This document shows positions 4,608 to 9,413 of a stretch of DNA of 9,413 bases, one piece after another. Source of the stretch: Caulobacteraceae bacterium (GTDB lineage Bacteria > Pseudomonadota > Alphaproteobacteria > Caulobacterales > Caulobacteraceae); contig CANJYY010000074.1 in assembly GCA_947479185.1 (NCBI GenBank), positions 1 to 9,413 on the forward strand, written 5' to 3'. Both the position numbers and the translations under genes were made by a program. The notes beneath the pieces are model-generated. The model did no database searches, had not been told where the DNA came from, and was given only the letters and a program-made list of their open reading frames with translations. The number at the start of each line of letters is the position of its first letter. The first letter of the stretch is position 1.

Positions 4608-6427
4608 TGGACATCAGGCAGGCGTTCGCGTCCGCCGCCGGCCTGCTGGAGGCCGGCCATGCGGCCGAGGCGGCGGCCGTGCTGGGGCCGATGGCCCGGG
4701 CTCACCCCGGCGATCCGGCGGTGCGTCACCTGCATGGCCTCGCGCTGTATGAGCGGGGCGACGCGGCCGCGGCCGCCGCCGAACTGCGCGCGGCCCTGGC
4801 CGTCGACGACCGTCCGGCCCAGGTGCATCTCGACCTCGCCGAAATGCTGCGGGCGACCGGCGACATCGACGGCATGGGGCGGTCGCTGGGCGCGGCCCTG
4901 GCCCGCGACCCGGGCTTCATCCCCGCGGCCGCGATGCTTGCCGACTGGCTGGTCAGCCAGGACCGGGCCGACGAGGCGCTTGCCGTGACCCTGGCCATGA
5001 CCGGGCGCTCGCCGGACCCGGCCGCCGTCGGGCTGCATCTGGAGATCCTCCGCGCGGCGGGACGCGCCGACGAGGCCATCGCGGTGATCGAGGGGATGGT
5101 CGCCCGGTCCGGCGGCAATCCGGCGCTCGAACAGGACCTCGCCCTTCGGCTGGTCGAGGCCGAACGGTACGCGGACGGCGAGGGGGCGGCCGACCGCGCC
5201 ATCGCCCGGGGGCAGGCGGGCCCCGAGGTGCGCCGTGTCCGCGCCCGGGCGCTGCAGGGGCTCGGCCGGTTCGACGAGGCCGAGGCCGGCTTCCGCGAGG
5301 CGCTGGAACGGCGCCCCGATTTCGCCATGGCCCACCGTGACCTGGCCCAGCTGGTCTGGATGCGCACGGCCGACGCCGATCTGGCGACGGAAGCGCTCGA
5401 CGCGGCTATCGCCGCCCATCCGGCGGCGACCGACCTCTCGATCATCAAGGCCCAGCTGCTCGACTACGCCGGTCGGACGGCGGACGGCTACGCGGTGCTG
5501 GCGCCCCTCGTCGACCGGCCGGCGGCGGATCCCGTCGTCGAGCGGATCGCCTCGCAACTGGCCCTGACGCTGGACCCGGGCCGGGCGCTGGCCCATGCCG
5601 AACGCGCGCTGTCCAGGACGCCGCACGACGCGGACGCGCTGGTGGCGGCCGCCGAGGCCGGTCTTGCGGCCGGTCAGCCGGACCTCGCCGCCCGGCGGGC
5701 CCAGGCGCTGCTCAACCAGGCCCCGTTCAACCAGCAGGCCATCGCGTTGCAGACCACCGCCTGGCGGCTGCTCGGCGATCCCCGCTACGCCGCCCTCTGT
5801 GACTATGAGCGGGTCGTCCAGACGCGCCGCCTCGAGCCGCCGGCGGGCTGGGCCTCGCTGGAGGCCTGGCTGGCCGCCCTGGCCGAGGCGCTGAACGGCA
5901 TGCACGGCTTCAAGGCCCATCCCGTCGGCCAGTCCCTGCGCCAGGGCAGCCAGACCAGCCAGAGCCTCGATCGCGCCGTCGATCCGGCGATCCGCGGCTT
6001 CTTCGACGCCATTCGCGCGCCCATCCGGAGCTATGTCGACGGTCTTGGCGCGGGCAGGGACCCCCTGCGGGCGCGTCGCCGCGACGACTTCCGGCTCAGC
6101 GGGTCCTGGTCGGTGCGGCTCCAGCCGGGCGGCCGCCACGTGAACCATGTGCATCCCGCCGGCTGGCTGTCGTCGGCCTGCTATGTCGCGCTGCCGGACG
6201 CGGTCGAGGGGGGCGGCCGGGAGGGCTGGATCAGCTTCGGCGAGCCGGGCGTGCCGACCGTTCCGCCGCTGCCGGCCGAACACTGGGTCAAGCCCGAGCC
6301 CGGCCTGCTGGTGCTGTTCCCGTCCTACCTGTGGCACGGCACGGCGCCGTTCGGCGGCGACCAGAGCCGCCTGACCTGCGCCTTTGATGTGAGGCCGGCG
6401 GGGCGGGGAGTAGGGGCTATGGGCTAG
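4607..6427 (+). CDS. TPR-repeat protein with C-terminal 2-oxoglutarate/Fe(II) oxygenase-like domain
   Basis: This is a 606-residue cytoplasmic-looking protein. Residues 1 to about 390 are helical repeats with TPR spacing and motifs such as GLALYERGDAAAAAAELRAA (44-63), LQGLGRFDEAEAGFREALER (216-235) and AGRADEAI (151-158). The rest looks like the small 2OG-Fe(II) oxygenase class (Pfam 2OG-FeII_Oxy_5 style). It has GGRHVNHVHPAGWLSSACYV (508-527) with candidate metal ligands H514/H516, a GWISFGEP strand, PGLLVLFPSYLWHGTAPF (565-582) with H577, and R588 before a CAFDV strand as a 2OG-binding candidate. TPRs probably bind a protein substrate for hydroxylation; that is inferred. I prefer ATG at 4607, but GTG at 4604 would add one residue. 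No good Shine-Dalgarno is seen, which fits translational coupling. The gene ends in a hairpin shared with the convergent DUF1501 gene. Confidence 0.85.
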   Translation: MDIRQAFASAAGLLEAGHAAEAAAVLGPMARAHPGDPAVRHLHGLALYERGDAAAAAAELRAALAVDDRPAQVHLDLAEMLRATGDIDGMGRSLGAALARDPGFIPAAAMLADWLVSQDRADEALAVTLAMTGRSPDPAAVGLHLEILRAAGRADEAIAVIEGMVARSGGNPALEQDLALRLVEAERYADGEGAADRAIARGQAGPEVRRVRARALQGLGRFDEAEAGFREALERRPDFAMAHRDLAQLVWMRTADADLATEALDAAIAAHPAATDLSIIKAQLLDYAGRTADGYAVLAPLVDRPAADPVVERIASQLALTLDPGRALAHAERALSRTPHDADALVAAAEAGLAAGQPDLAARRAQALLNQAPFNQQAIALQTTAWRLLGDPRYAALCDYERVVQTRRLEPPAGWASLEAWLAALAEALNGMHGFKAHPVGQSLRQGSQTSQSLDRAVDPAIRGFFDAIRAPIRSYVDGLGAGRDPLRARRRDDFRLSGSWSVRLQPGGRHVNHVHPAGWLSSACYVALPDAVEGGGREGWISFGEPGVPTVPPLPAEHWVKPEPGLLVLFPSYLWHGTAPFGGDQSRLTCAFDVRPAGRGVGAMG

Positions 6428-6446
6428 CCCCTAAACCACCCCCGCC
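6402..6446. terminator. Shared bidirectional hairpin containing both convergent stop codons
   Basis: TAGGGGCTA (6411-6419) and TAGCCCCTA (6425-6433) form a perfect 9-bp stem with a 5-base loop. An outer 7-bp stem, GGCGGGG (6402-6408) with CCCCGCC (6440-6446), lies across an internal loop. The right inner arm begins with the TAG stop of the plus-strand gene (6425-6427) and ends with the reverse complement of the minus-strand TAG (6431-6433). The coding regions are only 3 bases apart. There is no T-run, so it is not a canonical intrinsic terminator. Termination or 3'-end protection is inferred. Confidence 0.65.
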
Positions 6447-7669
6447 ACCGCCCGCACGTCGGCGCTGCCGGGAAACACCACGCTGTCCAGCGCGGCGCGG
6501 TCGATGCCCAGGTGGTCGGCCAGCACGCCCTTGAACAGGCCGCGCATGTCCAGCGTCGGACGGGTGTCGCGGTTCTCGAACAGGGCCTCGGACCGCAGGG
6601 TCGGCCAGTCGCCGATGATCCCGCCCGGCTTCAGCGCCCCGCCCAGAAGCAGCGCCGTCGAGCCGGTGCCATGGTCGGTGCCGCCGGTGCCGTTGATCCG
6701 CGCGGTGCGGCCGAACTCGGTGGCCACGACCACGACGGTATCCTCCCAGCTGTCGCCCAGCCCGTCGTTGAGGCCCGAAATCAGCGCGTCGAGATACAGC
6801 AGCCGCGTGGCCAGCTGGCCCTCGGCCGCGCCCTGGTTGGCGTGGGTGTCCCAGCCGTCGACGCTGATGGCCACGATCTGCGGGCCGTCCGGCTGGGTCA
6901 TGAAGCCGGCGACGGTCTTGCCGAGGGTCCGGGCGGTCGCCTGGCCCTGGCGGACAAAGCCGGCCACGCCGCCCTGACCGGGCGCGGCCATGCCGCCACC
7001 CATGCCGGTCTGCGACACGGTCGCCGTCGCCGCCATGGCCTCGGTCTCCAGCCCGCTGGCCAGGGCCGGGGCGAGCAGGGGATCGCCGGCGTACAGGTCG
7101 GCCAGGATGCCGGGCAGCCGCGGGCTGCCTTCGCCGACCGCGCCCGGCGACCAGGAGGCGGTCTGCACCGGTCCGCGCAGGATCAGCGGCGCGGTGGCCC
7201 CCACCGACAGCGCCTCGATCGTCCGCCCGCCGGCGGCCCGCAGGGCGCGGTTGAGGAAGCCGGACGCCGTGCCGTAGACCACCGCCCCGCCGCTCTCGAG
7301 CACGTCCTGCGCCTCGAAGTGCGAGCGGGCGCGGTCGGGGCTGGCGATGGCCGGGGCGATGCGCGCCTGACCCTTCAGCGCCAGGGCGTGAACGCCGGCC
7401 AGCGCCGGGTGCAGGGCGAAGGTCCCGTCCAGTTTCAGCGCCGCCTCGGCCGGGATGGCGATCCGGCCGCGCAGGCCCGCGTAGTCGGGATCCCCGACCG
7501 GCGGCGACACCGACAGCCCGTCCATGCCGCCCCGGGCGACGATGGTGATCAGTTTCCGGCGACCAACCGCCTCATCGGCGAAGGCGGCGCGACCGATGAA
7601 GCCGACCGACAGGCCGAGGCCGCCGGCGGCGGCGAGCAGGGCGCGGCGCGAGGGGGTGAAACGGGTCAT
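6431..7669 (-). CDS. DUF1501 family protein, Tat-exported
   Basis: This 412-residue protein carries a twin-arginine signal: SRRALL at residues 7-12, a hydrophobic stretch to about 25, and a likely cleavage site after AFA (29-31). The mature part has the DUF1501 (PF07394) blocks: LITIVARGGMDGLSVSPP (40-57), FALHPAL (84-90), SHFEAQDVLESG (116-127), DGWDTHANQG (271-280), TEFGRTARINGTGGTDHGTG (317-336) and GGIIGDWP (349-356). DUF1501 resembles the alkaline phosphatase/sulfatase fold, and the D/H-rich GWDTH and GTDHG motifs would fit metal binding. The biochemical role of the family is not established. It overlaps the upstream DUF1800 gene by 4 bases and is the second gene of that operon. Start ATG 7669 is well supported by the signal peptide. 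It acts in the periplasm, inferred from the Tat signal. Confidence 0.93.
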   Translation of the reverse strand: MTRFTPSRRALLAAAGGLGLSVGFIGRAAFADEAVGRRKLITIVARGGMDGLSVSPPVGDPDYAGLRGRIAIPAEAALKLDGTFALHPALAGVHALALKGQARIAPAIASPDRARSHFEAQDVLESGGAVVYGTASGFLNRALRAAGGRTIEALSVGATAPLILRGPVQTASWSPGAVGEGSPRLPGILADLYAGDPLLAPALASGLETEAMAATATVSQTGMGGGMAAPGQGGVAGFVRQGQATARTLGKTVAGFMTQPDGPQIVAISVDGWDTHANQGAAEGQLATRLLYLDALISGLNDGLGDSWEDTVVVVATEFGRTARINGTGGTDHGTGSTALLLGGALKPGGIIGDWPTLRSEALFENRDTRPTLDMRGLFKGVLADHLGIDRAALDSVVFPGSADVRAVAGVV

Positions 7670-9066
7670 CGGCGCTGGAACTCCGGACTCATGAGCAGGA
7701 TCGACAGGGCTTCCTGGCGCGACTCGGCGCGGGCCACCGCCTTGCGCACGGGCTCGCCCAGCCGCGCGCCGAGGGCCCCGGCGGCGATGGCGTTGGGGTC
7801 GAGATCGGCGGCGACGACGGCCGAGAAGCCCTCCGACCAGCCCATCCGCTTGATGATCGCGTCGGGCGCGGCCCAGGTCATGGCTTCCTCGGACCAGCCC
7901 TTTGGGGAGGGCGGCGAGAAGGCCTGCTGGCCCATGGCCCGCAGCGGCGGGGCGAGATGCTCGATGGCCGCCGGCTGGCCGCCGATGGCCCGCCAGCTGG
8001 AGATCAGGAACTCGTACGGCGTCTTGAACTTCCGCGGCGCCGGCTCCCAGGCCTCGGGCGCGCTGATCAGCGCCTCGGCGACCCGCGTCAGATGGCCGCC
8101 GGACGCGGTCCAGGCCGCCTCCAGCCGGGCCACCAGCGACGGCGGCGGGTCATCGGCGACGAAGTGCCGGGCGATCTTGGTGCAGACGTGCCGGGCGGTG
8201 GCCGGGTGCACGGCCAGGTCCTTCAGCACGGCCCCCGTCTGGTCGAGGCCGCCGGGCCGGTAGGTTTTCCCCATGATGGTCCGCGCGCCCGGCTCATGGG
8301 CATTGGCGCGGAACAGGAACGCGCCCTGCTGGGCGGGCGCTTCCCGCAGCCCCCCGACGCTCCAGCCGGTCAGGGCCCGGGCGAACTCGGTGACGTCGCC
8401 CTGGCTGTAGCCGCCGTCCACGCCGACAGTGTGCAGCTCGAGGATCTCGCGGGCCAGGTTCTCGTTGATCCCGCCGCGCAGGGCCGGTCTCGGCCGTCGC
8501 TTGAGGAACTGGCCGGCCGGGCTGCCCGGGCCGACCGACTGGGCCTGGTCGAGGTACAGCAGCATCGCCGGGTGCGCGGTCGAGGCGACCAGCAGGTCCT
8601 CGAACCGGCCGAACACATGCGGCCGGATGGCTTCCTGCTCGAACGGGCCGACGACGGTGGCGGTGATCAGCTTGACCGCCGAGACGGTGAAATGGTTGGC
8701 CCAGAACAGCGTCCAGCGCTCGCGGAAGCCGGCCGGGGTGGTCGCCGCCAGCCGGGCGCGCGCCAGAAAGTCGACCGCCGTGCCTTCACGCAGCATGCGG
8801 GCGGCGATCTGCACCGGGTCGCGGTCCGCCGTGTCGCCCTCGCGCCGGGCGGCGGCGACATCGGCGCGGTACTCGCGGAAGGCCTGCAGCCGCGTCATGG
8901 CCGTCTCGGGGGCCGCCTGAGGCTGGTCGGCGCCCTCGGCCGGCCGGATCTGGCCACGCAGCCAGCCGGCCGGGTCCGCCGCCACATCGGCCAGCTCGCC
9001 GGGCCGCGCCCCAAGGCCGAAGCGGGTCACCGCGATCGCGGACATCATCTCTCGGGAAACGGCCAA
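7666..9066 (-). CDS. DUF1800 family protein
   Basis: This is a 466-residue protein of the DUF1800 (PF08811) family. Visible blocks are TRFGLGARPGE (14-24), FWANHF (121-126), and a long conserved helix block at 201-235 with key parts NENLAREILELHTVGV and, at its end, EFARALTGW. Further on are KFKTPYEF (346-353), a SPPSPKGWS loop (384-392) before W398, and ILLMSPEFQ at the C terminus, a typical family ending. Function is unknown. The gene is regularly found beside DUF1501, and the pair is thought to work at the envelope. I chose TTG at 9066 because a perfect AAGGAGG lies 8 bases upstream. The ATG codons at 9048 and 9045 have no spaced ribosome binding site. Further upstream the open frame lies antisense to the ATP12 gene. 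I see no Sec or Tat signal with any start. The 4-base overlap with DUF1501 implies one transcript. Confidence 0.9.
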   Translation of the reverse strand: MAVSREMMSAIAVTRFGLGARPGELADVAADPAGWLRGQIRPAEGADQPQAAPETAMTRLQAFREYRADVAAARREGDTADRDPVQIAARMLREGTAVDFLARARLAATTPAGFRERWTLFWANHFTVSAVKLITATVVGPFEQEAIRPHVFGRFEDLLVASTAHPAMLLYLDQAQSVGPGSPAGQFLKRRPRPALRGGINENLAREILELHTVGVDGGYSQGDVTEFARALTGWSVGGLREAPAQQGAFLFRANAHEPGARTIMGKTYRPGGLDQTGAVLKDLAVHPATARHVCTKIARHFVADDPPPSLVARLEAAWTASGGHLTRVAEALISAPEAWEPAPRKFKTPYEFLISSWRAIGGQPAAIEHLAPPLRAMGQQAFSPPSPKGWSEEAMTWAAPDAIIKRMGWSEGFSAVVAADLDPNAIAAGALGARLGEPVRKAVARAESRQEALSILLMSPEFQRR

Positions 9067-9147
9067 GCGTTTCGCCTCCTTGCACTGACGGGGCGGTTCG
9101 TTCACTTGCACGACCGGGCGCGGCGCTTCCGTCGCGCGTTCTGGAGC
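9067..9147. promoter_or_regulatory. Divergent promoter region with direct repeats of CTTGCAC
   Basis: This gap of 81 bp lies between divergent starts (DUF1800 at 9066, ATP12 at 9148) and must hold promoters for one or both. CTTGCAC occurs at 9079-9085 and again at 9105-9111, same orientation, 26 bases apart. The first copy overlaps the DUF1800 ribosome binding site. No reliable -35/-10 pair is evident. An operator role is a guess. Confidence 0.3.
9075..9081 (-). promoter_or_regulatory. Perfect Shine-Dalgarno deciding a TTG start for the DUF1800 gene
   Basis: Read on the minus strand the bases are AAGGAGG, the full anti-16S complement, followed by 8 bases and then TTG at 9066-9064. The ATG pair at 9048/9045 is too far from it and has only GAGAG touching it. 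This is the strongest ribosome binding site in the window. Confidence 0.7.
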
Positions 9148-9413
9148 ATGACCGTGACGGGCAAGGGAGACGGGGTCCAGCATCCGCGCCGGTTCTACCG
9201 CGCGGTGACGACCGGGCCGGCGGGCGAGGGCCATGCCGTGCTGCTGGACGGGCGTACGCCGAAGGCTCCGGGCGGCGCGCCGCTGGTGCTGCCGACCCCG
9301 GCCTTGGCCGAGCTGCTGGGCGCCGAATGGGACGCCCAGGACCCGCACATCGTCATGACCTCGATGCCCGGCGTCCGGCTGGCCTTCACGGCGCTGGAAA
9401 AGATCAACGCCGC
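9148..9413 (+). CDS. ATP12-family F1-ATPase assembly chaperone, 3' truncated
   Basis: The first 88 residues of an ATP12 protein run off the window edge. In mitochondria ATP12 binds the F1 alpha subunit during assembly of ATP synthase, and alphaproteobacteria carry homologues thought to do the same. The N-terminal pattern is clear: PRRFYRAV (13-20), AVLLDGRTPKAP (30-41), LVLPTPALAELLGAEWDAQ (46-64) and TSMPGVRLAFTALE (71-84). This corresponds to the conserved RFyk, LDGR-TP, lPt--LA--EW-aQ and MP-tr-a-TA blocks. ATG at 9148 has GGAG only one base away. GTG at 9154 would place that GGAG (9143-9146) at 7 bases and may be the true start, shortening the protein by two residues. It is divergent from the DUF1800 gene. 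Confidence 0.9.
   Translation, partial: MTVTGKGDGVQHPRRFYRAVTTGPAGEGHAVLLDGRTPKAPGGAPLVLPTPALAELLGAEWDAQDPHIVMTSMPGVRLAFTALEKINA

Noticed and set aside
4544..6337. A 597-codon minus-strand open frame opposite the TPR-oxygenase gene
   Set aside because: Its composition is rich in Gly, Arg, Ala and Pro with no motif, as expected for the complement of a real high-GC gene. The plus frame has clear TPR and oxygenase patterns.
6512..8263. A 583-codon plus-strand open frame across the DUF1501/DUF1800 genes
   Set aside because: It is a shadow frame with no motif, whereas the minus strand has two recognisable families with a Tat signal and ATGA coupling.
9067..9348. Upstream extension of the DUF1800 frame by 94 codons
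   Set aside because: It is antisense to the start of the ATP12 gene, Arg-rich without pattern, and lies beyond the perfect ribosome binding site at 9075-9081.

Overview
The window is high-GC DNA with dense, mostly abutting genes. Its intergenic palindromes look like those of Caulobacterales (Caulobacter, Phenylobacterium or Brevundimonas type Alphaproteobacteria). The assignment rests on protein resemblance, GC content, repeat style and a neighbourhood of rarA, RluA-family pseudouridine synthases, crcB and an ATP12-family F1 chaperone. It is inference, not a database result. I see no rRNA, tRNA, CRISPR array, transposase or phage gene, and no gene-free stretch longer than 300 bases.

Left part (1-2851): the 3' end of rarA (replication-associated AAA+ ATPase) runs into a 184-bp intergenic repeat with several hairpins. 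The last hairpin contains the ribosome binding site of a short RluA-type pseudouridine synthase without an S4 domain. That gene converges on a 408-residue minus-strand protein that resembles a catalytically degenerate GGDEF-EAL protein. The gap between them is filled almost exactly by a large inverted repeat. Its two halves are copies of one hairpin and show compensatory base changes.

Middle (2852-6427): crcB (fluoride channel) reads away from the GGDEF-EAL-like gene and overlaps by 4 bases a second, S4-containing RluC-like pseudouridine synthase with an unusual Ser-Pro-Lys/Arg tail. A 13-codon reading frame links it, by overlaps on both sides, to a TPR protein fused to a C-terminal 2-oxoglutarate/Fe(II) oxygenase-like domain. 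The mini-ORF resembles the first codons of a HAD-family phosphatase and may be the stump of a replaced gene.

Right part (6428-9413): a minus-strand two-gene operon encodes a DUF1800 protein followed, with a 4-base overlap, by a Tat-exported DUF1501 protein. It converges on the TPR-oxygenase gene, and one hairpin contains both stop codons. A divergently read ATP12-family chaperone starts at 9148 and runs off the window. The TPR-oxygenase/DUF1501/DUF1800 block looks like an accessory module between otherwise housekeeping genes. The points most worth a second look are the covarying palindrome at 1506-1625, the coupled mini-ORF, the shared convergent hairpin, and the possible Tat export of signal-less DUF1800 together with DUF1501.
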